NCBI GenBank assembly: GCA_045110575.1
Contig: JBGCGF010000032.1
Coordinates: forward strand, 1-64,000
Direction: 5' to 3'
Length of the DNA: 64,000 nt
From: CALDTK01 sp045110575
GTDB lineage: Bacteria; Bacteroidota; Bacteroidia; Chitinophagales; Saprospiraceae
The stretch's first letter is position 1. Every line of letters begins with the position of its first letter. The notes under the pieces are model-generated. The model did no database searches and was not told the origin of the DNA. It saw only the letters and a list, made by a program, of their open reading frames with translations. The translations under genes and the position numbers were made by a program. Below, in pieces: positions 36,459 to 46,300 of the stretch.

Positions 36459-37934
36459 ATGAGGAAAATGAAACACTATCTCGCCCCATTCTACTGCACC
36501 ATAGCGTTGCTTGCATTGGGTTCGATCAAGGGTCTCAGTCAGACGATATCATCGCAAGAAGTTGACTTAGACTTCATCGACTATCTTTTCAAAGACTATG
36601 ATGGACAACGGCCGAGTGCGAGTGTCATGGTTATTAAAGACGGCGAAATAGCCTTTGCCAAAAGCTATGGTTATGCAGATCTAGCTAACAAAGTACTCGC
36701 AACTCCAAAGACGAATTACCGGATAGCTTCAGTATCCAAGCAGTTTACAGCAATGGCGATTATGCTCTTGGTTGATCAAGGATTGGTTTCGTACGAGACC
36801 CCCATTTCCGATATATTTCCTTCCTTCCCTGCCTACGGTAAAGATATTACGCTTCAACATCTATTGACACATCGCTCAGGACTAGTGAGTTACAACAGGT
36901 TTATCGAAGAAGGCCAGACCGAGCAACTTCTAGACAAGGATGTACTCGCTGGTCTACTCAAAACGGATTCAACCTATTTCGAACCTGGCAGCACGTACAA
37001 ATACAGCAACACCGGATATGCGGTTTTGGCGCAAGCTGTAGAACGACTTTCAGGACTTTCTTTTGCAGACTTTATGGCAAAAGAGATATTCTCACCCTTA
37101 GGAATGAGCGCTTCAAGAATTCTTGAAATCGGCGAACCGATTGCCCATCGAGCCTATGGATATATCGTAAAAGACACTTCGGTTACTGCGAAGGATCAAA
37201 GCCTCTCCAGCGCTATTCAAGGTGATGGCGGGGTATACACTTCTCTGTTCGATTATTACAAATGGGACCAAGCACTGGACACTGACTCCCTACTCCCCCA
37301 CTCCTCCTTAAACGAGGCATTTTTTAGCTATGATGAAAATGGAAAGTCAGCTGATAAAGGCTATGGCTACGGCTGGAAAGTCAGCTACGACAAAGGTGTC
37401 AAACTGCTCCAACATGGTGGATCCTCTACGGGATTTGGAAGCTATGTGATCAGGATACCTAGCGAGAAACTCTCGATTGTCCTCTTCACGAATAGAAACA
37501 AGCGGGGAAGTGATCTGCAACACAGAGCCATGGCGCTAGCAAGTCACTTTTCAAAAGGCAAGTTTCAAACACCCTTCGAACTTGTACTGGCAAAAGAGAT
37601 TGATCAAAACGGAATTGACAGTGGAATAAGCTTATATGAAAGGATCAAATCCGACACGGCAAGCTATAGCGTTACTAAAGAATCCATGTTCTATTTTGGA
37701 TTAAACTATATAAACGATATTCAAAACATGGAAGCCTTGGGCATACTCTCATGCCTAGCTCAGGATCACCCCAAGTACTTTGGCGGATACTATGGACGAG
37801 GAATCGTCTATGCACGAATGAAAGACAAGGAGAACGCAATTAGCAATTTCCAAAAAACAATTGAGTTTGCTAAGGAAAATCAGTCATGGGCAGTAGACCG
37901 TGCACGGGAAATGATCGACAATTTAAGTAAGTGA
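36459..37934 (+). CDS. Secreted serine hydrolase with C-terminal TPR
   Basis: I start at ATG 36459 (MRKMKHYLAPFYCTIALLALG), which begins a signal peptide ending LSQT; an upstream GTG adds 16 unlikely residues. About 491 residues. S-x-x-K is SVSK (YRIASVSKQFTAMAI) and Y-x-N is YSNTGY. LQHGGSSTGFGS near residue 335 is the third motif. The last 120 residues have TPR helices (YYGRGIVYARMKDKENAISNF). It is the same architecture as the hydrolase at 17549, which suggests duplication. Confidence 0.9.
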   Translation: MRKMKHYLAPFYCTIALLALGSIKGLSQTISSQEVDLDFIDYLFKDYDGQRPSASVMVIKDGEIAFAKSYGYADLANKVLATPKTNYRIASVSKQFTAMAIMLLVDQGLVSYETPISDIFPSFPAYGKDITLQHLLTHRSGLVSYNRFIEEGQTEQLLDKDVLAGLLKTDSTYFEPGSTYKYSNTGYAVLAQAVERLSGLSFADFMAKEIFSPLGMSASRILEIGEPIAHRAYGYIVKDTSVTAKDQSLSSAIQGDGGVYTSLFDYYKWDQALDTDSLLPHSSLNEAFFSYDENGKSADKGYGYGWKVSYDKGVKLLQHGGSSTGFGSYVIRIPSEKLSIVLFTNRNKRGSDLQHRAMALASHFSKGKFQTPFELVLAKEIDQNGIDSGISLYERIKSDTASYSVTKESMFYFGLNYINDIQNMEALGILSCLAQDHPKYFGGYYGRGIVYARMKDKENAISNFQKTIEFAKENQSWAVDRAREMIDNLSK

Positions 37935-37965
37935 GCACCAGTCTTGATTTAAACAAAAATACCCT

Positions 37966-38418
37966 ATGAAAAACTCAATCCCCCTAATCTTCCTTCTCAC
38001 CCTTATAACCTCAATCGCCTGCGCCCAGAGTCCAGCCTACCAAAAAGCGAAAGCGGAAAAAATTGAGAAAGGTTCCGTCTTCACCAAGATCATTGAAAGA
38101 GAACTTGAAGGCACCATCGTATACGAGGATGACGACATCATTGCTTTTGTGCCACTGCGGCTCCAAGCGCCTACTCACCTGCTGATCGTACCGAAGAAGG
38201 AGATTCACACGATCAACGATGTTTCCGAAGAGGATACGATGATGCTTGGTAGACTCTTCTTGGTGGCAAAAAAGCTTGCCAAGGAAAACGGCATATCGGA
38301 AACAGGTTACCGCCTCACCATGAACATCAATGAAGATGCTGGGCAATCGGTATTTCACTTACACATGCATTTGCTAGGCGGAAAGGACCTGGGACCGATG
38401 GTCGTGCAGGAAGACTAG
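37966..38418 (+). CDS. Exported HIT-family protein
   Basis: The 150-residue protein has a clear signal peptide (MKNSIPLIFLLTLITSIACA). The mature part is a full HIT domain: FTKIIERELEGTIVYEDDDIIAF, then PTHLLIVPKK, and the catalytic H-x-H-x-H in FHLHMHLLGG. HIT hydrolases act on nucleoside phosphoramidates or dinucleotides and are normally cytoplasmic, so the signal peptide is unusual. It lies 31 bp after the serine hydrolase and is probably co-transcribed with it. Confidence 0.88.
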   Translation: MKNSIPLIFLLTLITSIACAQSPAYQKAKAEKIEKGSVFTKIIERELEGTIVYEDDDIIAFVPLRLQAPTHLLIVPKKEIHTINDVSEEDTMMLGRLFLVAKKLAKENGISETGYRLTMNINEDAGQSVFHLHMHLLGGKDLGPMVVQED

Positions 38419-38700
38419 ATACTCTATAAACGGCAACGTTCGGCTTTCGCTTATGAACTTTGACTGAGCCCAAATTAGAAGCAAGCGAACTTGCGCTCCT
38501 ACTCAGAAATCGCAGCTCCAATAGCAAAGCACCCGCTTAAGACACGCGCACAATCTGCTGGTTAACAACAACTTAAATACATCACTTTAGTATCACGCTT
38601 TAGCTACCCTAGAAAGCTCAAGCGAGCGAAAGGGGCACGTTGCGAAGTATCAAAACCTAAGTCTGACCAATTACGTAAATTACAATCAAAGCAAGGTCTG
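38419..38700. other. Upstream region of the hybrid two-component regulator
   Basis: There is no gene in these 282 bp. GGCTTTCGC at 38442-38450 is a partial copy (core half) of the 14-mer signal. No clear TAnnTTTG box was found. Confidence 0.4.
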
Positions 38701-41700
38701 ATGAAAATAAAGGAACTCCTAGTCGTCCTTCTTGTGATGCTAGCGAACCATTGTTTCTCTCAGTTGCAATTTCAGCACATCACCGCAGAAGATGGCATTT
38801 CTCAGAGTGAAGTTTACTGCTTTTTAGAAGACTCCCACGGATTCATGTGGTTTGGAACTGTTGATGGCCTCAACAAGTACGACGGGTACACCGTTTCCAC
38901 CTTTAATATTGATAAGGATAGCCCTAACTCTATTGTAAATAATACAATCAAATGCCTGGCTGAGGATGAACTAGGTAGAATTTGGATAGGAACAGATGAT
39001 GGACTATGTGTCTACGATTCTAAACTCGAAAAAATCAGTCAGTTAGGATTAGGTGACCTAGGTGAAAGCCGGTTGATGATCAACACCGCGCTGATAAATG
39101 AAGGAAACTTATACTTAGGCACTTCAAATGGCCTGCTCACAATAGATGTGCAATCTTCCGATATAGGAGAGATCGGAAAAGCTCCGCAGCAAGTGAGCGT
39201 AGAAAAGAGTGCAGACCCTCTTACTATCGTTGCTAGTAGATCGGATCATGAGGGAAACACCTGGGTGATTACAACGGACAAGCTTTACCTACTTTCTGCA
39301 GCCAAAGGACAAACGACTCCCAAACTAAAGATAGCCGTAGACCTGTCGGAGACGATGCCCGACCTTCGGAATCTTGAAGCGGATAATTACGGAAACCTTT
39401 GGATTGTATCACATGACAACGGGTTCATGCGGTACAACCCGACTACCAACCGATCGACTCATTTCAAAAAGGGAGAAGAAAATCCGAGTATAATTTCAAA
39501 TAAATTTTCAAGTGTAACTACGGATCAAAAAGGAAATTTATGGATTGGCACGCACGACAAAGGCTTACTATTCCTACAGAATAAGTACCTCCAACACAAT
39601 ACGCCCGCGTTTCAAACGATCACACACGATCCGTTCAACGATCGCAGCCTAAATTCCAACCTGGTCTATTCGCTTTATAGTTCGAACGCGAATCTTCTCT
39701 GGGTCGGAACCATTGGATCGGGCATCAACCTATACAACCCCGATCGAAAGCCTTTTCAATACTACAACCTTAACCAGGCAGAAAAAGAGGCTTCACGTAC
39801 TAATTTTATTCGAGCAGTTTATGCGGACGAGGAAGACTTTGTCTGGATTGGAACCCACAACAACGGGTTGTTCTTACTGGAGAGATCGAGCGAAAATCGA
39901 ATGACAAAGGCCGGGTTTGACTCAGAGCCTATTTTCCATATCAATGCCGCAGAAGAGGGAAGAACACTCGTTTGTTCTGGGCTCGGTGTCAGTTTAGTAC
40001 AAAAGGATAAAAACAAAATAGAAGTACTGAGTAGCTTATTACTCGGACCCTCCTTTTACGTGTCAGCTACTGATAACGGCACCTTCTGGGTGGCTACGCT
40101 ATCGGGTGTAAAAAGATGTAAGCTTACTGGTGATCGCATTTCACTAGAGCAATCATATGATGTATCAACAACACCTGCCCTTTCGCTTGATAACTGCCGC
40201 GTACTTAACTTCAACAAAGAAACCAGCGAACTCTTCATTGGAACAGAAGGAGGAGGTCTCAACATCCTAAAACTGGATGACAAGATGGTTGCTACCCAGA
40301 TTAAGGTTTATAAAAAGGAAGCAATTGAAAACTCCTTGAGCAACAACTACATACGTACAATCATACAAGACAAAAATTCCGACATCTGGATAGGTACGTA
40401 CGAAGGGCTAAACAAGCTACACAGAGAACCAAGCGGGGACATAAGCTTTACATCCTATACGCAAAAGGACGGGCTTCCCAACAATACGATCCAATCTATT
40501 GTAGAGGATGAAGAAGGTTTTCTCTGGATAGGAACGAATAATGGCCTTTGCAAATTCGACCCAAAAACCAAGCATTTTGTCAATTTCACGATGAACGATG
40601 GCATTCAGAGCAACGAATTTTCTGAGCATACAATTTTCAAAAATTCAGACAATGAAATTTTCGTTGGCGGCATCAATGGGATAAACACTTTTTACCCTGA
40701 AGAAATCACCTCCAGTGAGGTTGACCCTAACTTAACGATCACAGACTTCTACCTCTTCAACAAGCGTATAGAAATTGGAGCGGATAGTACTGGCCAGGCA
40801 GACAACCCGTTAAACAAGAGTATTTCTTTAACCGACTCAATCGTCCTCAAACCTTATCAAAATAGCATTGGCTTTGATTTTTCAGCCATTGATTTCAATG
40901 CACCAGAGAAGATCCAATACGCATATATGCTAGCGGGATTCGATGAGAATTGGAACTTCACCGATGCCAGTATTAGAAGAGCAAACTATACGAACCTCGG
41001 CTACGGGAAATATACCTTCAAGGTCAAATCGACGAATAATGACGGCGTCTGGCTCGAAGAACCGAAGCAGATATACATATCCATAAAGACGCCTTTCTAC
41101 TTTACGGCGCTAGCGTTCTTACTCTATGGAGTACTTGCGATTCTAGGGATATACTTTCTCGCGAACTATTCTATTTTACGATACACTACCAAGAACAAAA
41201 TCCTACTTGAGAATCAACACAATAAGAAAGTAAGAGAGCTGGAAGACCTCCGGACTAGGTTCTTCATTAATATCTCTCACGACCTCCGTACGCCGCTCAC
41301 TTTAATTAGTAGTCCTTTGGGCGTCCTCCTTAAGAACAGCCCTGAAAATTCACAAGAGAAGTCCTTACTAGGCCTAATGCAACGTAATGTCAGTAAGCTA
41401 AAAGACATGACAGAGCAACTGCTAGACATCAGTAAAGTCGAGGCAGGCAACCTTTCTCCTAGCTATCAAAATGTAGACATTGTTGCTTTTTCTAAAAGTG
41501 AAGCACAGTATTTTAAAGGTGCGTTTCAAGAAAAAGGCATCGAGCTAGAGCTCAGCAGTACTGCTACTGACAAGTTTTTGAGCTTCGACCCTGACATGAT
41601 CTCTAAAGTCATGTTTAACCTTTTGTCTAACGCACTAAAGCACACCCCTTCAGGAAAGGTGAGTGTTTCTATAACCGAAGTGTCGAGTAGGGATCTCCAA

Positions 41701-42816
41701 TTAGAAACCGACTCGAAACACGAAAATTACGTTGAACTAAAAATCACTGACACAGGCGAGGGAATCGACGAAGATGACTTGCCTGTGCTTTTTGACCGCT
41801 TCTATCAAGGCCAGTCCATAAGTAAAAAGGGATACGGAATAGGTCTCTCTCACACCAAGGATTTGATGGATGCGCATGACGGGTACATCGTCGTTGAGAG
41901 CAAAAAGGGTTTTGGCGCAAGCTTTAAAATATACCTCCCTGATATCCAGGGAACTGAAACCGTTACATCGGATGTCCCCACTGTTTCGAGTAAGCGTATT
42001 ATCGATTCTAACTCGCCGAAGCTCTCTCCTACCTCCACAATCGAAGAGGTGCCCAATAACGATGGCAAGCTGATTCTCCTGGTTGAAGACAACGACGATT
42101 TGCGCAACTTCATGGCTACAGAGCTGCGAAAAACGTACAAGGTCCTAGAGGCTTCTGACGGTGCCGAAGGTCTCAAAATTGCCAAACAGGAGTTCCCGGA
42201 TCTCATTCTAAGCGACGTGATGATGCCCAATATGGACGGCATCGAGTTCTGTAAAGAGATAAAATCAGCCCTCAACACGAGTCACATTCCGGTGGTGCTT
42301 CTCACCGCCAAAATCGACAAAGAGACGAAGTACAAAGGCCTCGAAATCGGAGCAGACGACTACATCGCAAAACCTTTTGAGGTAGACTTCCTGTTGCTGC
42401 GAATTCAAAACCTGCTAGAAAATCGCGATCGTATGCGAGAGCTGTTCCGCGTTGACACGACTTTCGAACCTAAGAAGGTGACGGTTACCTTGATCGACCA
42501 GGAGTTTCTAACCAAGCTAATGTCTGAAATGGAGAAAGGAATCTCAGATTCAGACTTCTCGATTTCCAATTTAGAGCAAGAAATGGGCATGAGCCACGCC
42601 AGTTTCTACAAAAAAATCAAGGGCCTGACAGGGCAATCTGCCAAAGAGTTGGTCTTGAGTATGCGCATGAAAAGGGCCAAGCAGGTCATCGAAGACACCG
42701 ATAATATTCGCATTTCGGAAGTAGCATACATGGTTGGCTTCACCGATCCCAAATATTTCAGCAAGAGTTTCAAAGGGCATTTCGGGCATTCCCCATCCCA
42801 CTTCAGCAAGAAGTAA
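38701..42816 (+). CDS. Hybrid two-component system regulator (HTCS)
   Basis: The protein has 1371 residues. Signal peptide 1-20 (ending FSQ). Reg_prop beta-propeller repeats run to about 680, with recurring LGRIWIGTDDGL-type strands. Y_Y_Y domain about 730-795. Membrane helix near 800-825 (FYFTALAFLLYGVLA). HisKA with H860 in FFINISHDLRTPLT, HATPase_c to about 1080 (GEGIDEDDLPVLFDRFYQ, GYGIGLSHT). Receiver domain with D1172 in LILSDVMMPNMDG, and C-terminal AraC HTH (ISEVAYMVGFTDPKYFSKSF). It senses a periplasmic oligosaccharide and activates glycan-use genes, presumably the two genes downstream. Confidence 0.95.
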   Translation: MKIKELLVVLLVMLANHCFSQLQFQHITAEDGISQSEVYCFLEDSHGFMWFGTVDGLNKYDGYTVSTFNIDKDSPNSIVNNTIKCLAEDELGRIWIGTDDGLCVYDSKLEKISQLGLGDLGESRLMINTALINEGNLYLGTSNGLLTIDVQSSDIGEIGKAPQQVSVEKSADPLTIVASRSDHEGNTWVITTDKLYLLSAAKGQTTPKLKIAVDLSETMPDLRNLEADNYGNLWIVSHDNGFMRYNPTTNRSTHFKKGEENPSIISNKFSSVTTDQKGNLWIGTHDKGLLFLQNKYLQHNTPAFQTITHDPFNDRSLNSNLVYSLYSSNANLLWVGTIGSGINLYNPDRKPFQYYNLNQAEKEASRTNFIRAVYADEEDFVWIGTHNNGLFLLERSSENRMTKAGFDSEPIFHINAAEEGRTLVCSGLGVSLVQKDKNKIEVLSSLLLGPSFYVSATDNGTFWVATLSGVKRCKLTGDRISLEQSYDVSTTPALSLDNCRVLNFNKETSELFIGTEGGGLNILKLDDKMVATQIKVYKKEAIENSLSNNYIRTIIQDKNSDIWIGTYEGLNKLHREPSGDISFTSYTQKDGLPNNTIQSIVEDEEGFLWIGTNNGLCKFDPKTKHFVNFTMNDGIQSNEFSEHTIFKNSDNEIFVGGINGINTFYPEEITSSEVDPNLTITDFYLFNKRIEIGADSTGQADNPLNKSISLTDSIVLKPYQNSIGFDFSAIDFNAPEKIQYAYMLAGFDENWNFTDASIRRANYTNLGYGKYTFKVKSTNNDGVWLEEPKQIYISIKTPFYFTALAFLLYGVLAILGIYFLANYSILRYTTKNKILLENQHNKKVRELEDLRTRFFINISHDLRTPLTLISSPLGVLLKNSPENSQEKSLLGLMQRNVSKLKDMTEQLLDISKVEAGNLSPSYQNVDIVAFSKSEAQYFKGAFQEKGIELELSSTATDKFLSFDPDMISKVMFNLLSNALKHTPSGKVSVSITEVSSRDLQLETDSKHENYVELKITDTGEGIDEDDLPVLFDRFYQGQSISKKGYGIGLSHTKDLMDAHDGYIVVESKKGFGASFKIYLPDIQGTETVTSDVPTVSSKRIIDSNSPKLSPTSTIEEVPNNDGKLILLVEDNDDLRNFMATELRKTYKVLEASDGAEGLKIAKQEFPDLILSDVMMPNMDGIEFCKEIKSALNTSHIPVVLLTAKIDKETKYKGLEIGADDYIAKPFEVDFLLLRIQNLLENRDRMRELFRVDTTFEPKKVTVTLIDQEFLTKLMSEMEKGISDSDFSISNLEQEMGMSHASFYKKIKGLTGQSAKELVLSMRMKRAKQVIEDTDNIRISEVAYMVGFTDPKYFSKSFKGHFGHSPSHFSKK

Positions 42817-43313
42817 GGCATCGTCAGGATGTTCCAAGTCCAAGTTTAGCGGCGCTGCCCTTTAGCTTTCGCCAAAACCTATTTAGCCGCATCTCAGGTA
42901 CTTTTTTGGGCGTTATCAGAATGGGAGCTCTACTACCATAATAGTAGTACACACGCAGCAAGAGCAAAAGACGGCTGACTCAATCGGCGACTACCGGGCT
43001 GTCGCTATCTATCCAATAGCTCCACAGCGTGCGATGACTATTCCTACCCTACCGATGGACTAAAACCCCACTATCTACTGGGGTTCGCGACAAATCTTAC
43101 CCCCTTTCGGAGCTAAAGTTGCCTCCATCGAGAGCGAACGAGCACCTACGTTTGGACTATTCAAGCACCGCTGAATTGGGGAGCAGCTTAATTGATGTTA
43201 CACCATGCGAAATCACTTGATCAGATGCATTTGCATCATGTCGAGCTCTTGCGTTTGAATGCCCTGAAATTGGTACACCAGTACTACTTCGCTAACCAAA
43301 ATAAACCTCCATC
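42817..43313. promoter_or_regulatory. Intergenic control region of the carbohydrate locus
   Basis: There is no gene in these 497 bp. They contain an exact 14-mer signal (42865-42878), the inverted repeat CTACTA-N6-TAGTAG (42930-42947), a candidate site for the AraC-type domain of the HTCS, and a hairpin AACCCCA/TGGGGTT at 43064-43085. The 2227-residue gene begins at 43314. Confidence 0.5.
42865..42878 (+). repeat. Exact copy of the 14-mer signal (intergenic)
   Basis: Lies 49 bp past the HTCS stop. Confidence 0.85.
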
Positions 43314-46300
43314 ATGAGACTACTCTTAACCACCCTTCTTCTCCTTATAGGGTTTACAGTCACTGCTCAAAATTGGGAAACGCTAGACGTTAATCTAGAC
43401 AAGGAAAACTTGGAGCTCAATCCGCTGAAAGGCATCGCTGCCAATTTTGGCTCTGACAATGGATTCCCTCATACGATTTCGAACCTGACACTAAGCTTCG
43501 GTGAAATCTCGACGGCAGCTGCTGGCGTCTATGACTTTAGTGAAATCGATGCGTTTCTTGAAGAACAGGCCACTGAAGGACGCTACGGCATCATTCAGGT
43601 AAATGTGGATGACAGCAAGCTCATTCATCCCAACCTAGCGGACTATTTTGATCCTGAAGATTTGGATGAAAATGGTAACCCAACTCGAACATTGGAAGCC
43701 TACAAAGGGGCCCAACACAATTTACCCGCCTACTTGAGCGCGGTACCGAGAGCTTACTATCTCGGCGACAGGTGTCCGACCTGCGCAGCCGACACAGATG
43801 CGAATGGCAATAGTATTGAGCCATACGTAGGCACGGCCGTTGACCCTCAGGGCAACCCTTCGATGGTCGTGGACTACAACGATCCGGCCTTGATGGCAGC
43901 AATGCTCGACTTCATTGACAAACTCGGCGATCGATATGACGAAGACCAGCGCATGTTTATCGTGCACTTCGGTTTGTACGGAATTTTCGGTGAGTGGAAG
44001 CTTGGATTTGGAAAACGATTTGTGCCAGCAGGAAGCGACTGGGCAATGTCAAGCGCTAATCAAGATCTTATCACAAGAGCCTACGGAACTTCTTTTCCGA
44101 ACACTAATCTGATCGCACGCTTTCCATCAACTGCTTATGAGCCACAATCTGTAGGATACAGCGACGGTCTCTACTTCGGAGCGTCCTTTAACGACCTCGA
44201 TCCTAATCAGACAGGGTTTTTCCTCCGTGAGCTAACACTCTTCAACAGTCAGGAAAATTGGAGAAACAAGCCGATTGGAGGAGAAATGGATCCATACCTA
44301 CAAGGATCAATTTGGGGGAACGATCCTAACGAAGACATTATTCAAAAAGTAGTGGCTAACGGCGACCCACAGTTGGTGCAGCCAGCTCCTCAGAAAATCG
44401 AAGATGTTCTTCTACGGACACACCCAACCTTCATTTTCCAGAACTACATACTGAAAGAGGAATTCGTTGGGCTCGAAGGAGCCACCCACGTTGTACCCGC
44501 TTCAGCAGCCAACCCTACAGATTCCACCCGTCAAGCTGCACAATTTCCATTCGCTGGAGAGTCTAACCAAGTGTTTTGGGACAATGCGCTCTTGGCAACG
44601 AAAAGAATTGGATACACCTTTTTCTTAGACCAATTTCGTGTCACTGCTGAAAACAGTACCCCAGCCGTTGAAGTCAATTTGACAAACAAAGGTGTAGCTC
44701 CAATGTATGCCAACTGGGATGTGGAGTTCGGATACTTAGATGGCACCAATGTGGTATCTCTTGGAAAATCAAGTTCTTGGAACCTAAGCACTATCCTGCC
44801 TGATGTAATCAGTAATGGACAAGTAATTGAGAACAATTCAGATAACAAACGTGCATTTGTTTCTGACGAGTTACTACCTGATCCAAATGGATCTTATACC
44901 TTCTTGGTTAGAATTATCAATCCGCTAAAAGAAGGTTTCAATCTTCCTGATGGCACCTTCAAGCAATATGCGAATGCAAGCGCAGTAAGGTTTGCCAATA
45001 CTACCCAAGATGAAGATGTTGATGGCTGGTTGACGCTAGGAGAAGCAACACTCATTAATGGCAACTTGGGTACTGTACCTGAAGTTGCACTGAGCATCAC
45101 TGCTGGGCCATTCAACAATACCATGAACTTAGGTTCTCAGCAGCAACTAACGGCTATTACTGATCCAGTAAACACCGACGTTGTCTGGGAAACGAACAGA
45201 CCGCTCACCGCCACCGTCGACCAAAATGGAATGGTAACGACCGCAAATGACAGAGGTCTTGTGACGATCACAGCGACCACTTCAAACGGCCTACAAGCAT
45301 CGTTCGAAATCTTGGTATCCGCTAAGTACGAACTTCCTGCCTTCATAGAAGCTGAAAGCTATAGTGGTATTTCTACCGACATAGATGACGGGAACCCTTT
45401 CAATGATATCGACATCCTTGTCATACCTGAAGGCGATGATGAAGGTGAAATTGTTATTCAACGTTTTAAGAGTAATTCATATCTCGACTTTGATGTAATC
45501 GTCAATCAAGCAGAAGGCTATATTTTCGATTTCAAAGCCGCTAATTCTGGAGGAGCTGGTGATGCCAAAATGGACATCATCCTCTTGACCGATGGCAGTA
45601 CGTTAGGATCTGTTGAATTTAATCGACCTGCAGGAGGCGGTACTAATTTCGACGTTTACGATTCCGAATCAATCACACTCCCACAAGGAGAGTACACACT
45701 CAGGTTTGCGGTCGCAGAAGGAAAAACAGCCTTCAATCTTGATTGGATTCGCGTTCGCAGAGATGATCCATGCGAGTTCCCAGGCTTCATTGCCGGTGGC
45801 GCATGCGACGACAGAAACGGAAACACCATTGATGATACGTTCGAAGATGTACCAAACTGCAATTGTACTGGTATCCCAGGTAGCGCCAGAGTATTCTCTG
45901 TACCAGGTACCATTCAAGCTGAGCATTGGGCAAGCGTAAGCTCTAACACCTTTGATGCAACAGGCGCAGTCGTTACGACGAGTACAGATCCTAGCCAAGT
46001 CATAACCTTACCTAAATACGCTCCTGGTGTAGAAAATGGCGAAGGGTATTTTGTCGGTGGTTTAGACTTTCTTGACCGACTCGATTACAATATTGACGCG
46101 ACTGTAACTGACGACTATACGTTAGGCTTTAGAGTAGCCGCTCCTCAACAACAAGGAACGAATACTGCATCTGGAGAGCTTACCATTAAAATAGATGGAG
46201 TTACCAGAAAGGCAAATTTCCAGCTTATGGATACGGACGGGCCGAACCCTGACCCGACAGATTTTGGAGATTTCAGCATTTATAACCTCCAGCTCACTGA

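Noticed and set aside
41909..41922. GTTTTGGCGCAAGC, one mismatch from the 14-mer signal
   Set aside because: It encodes the conserved GFGAS of the histidine-kinase ATPase domain. A similar one-mismatch match at 37023 is likewise coding and not counted.
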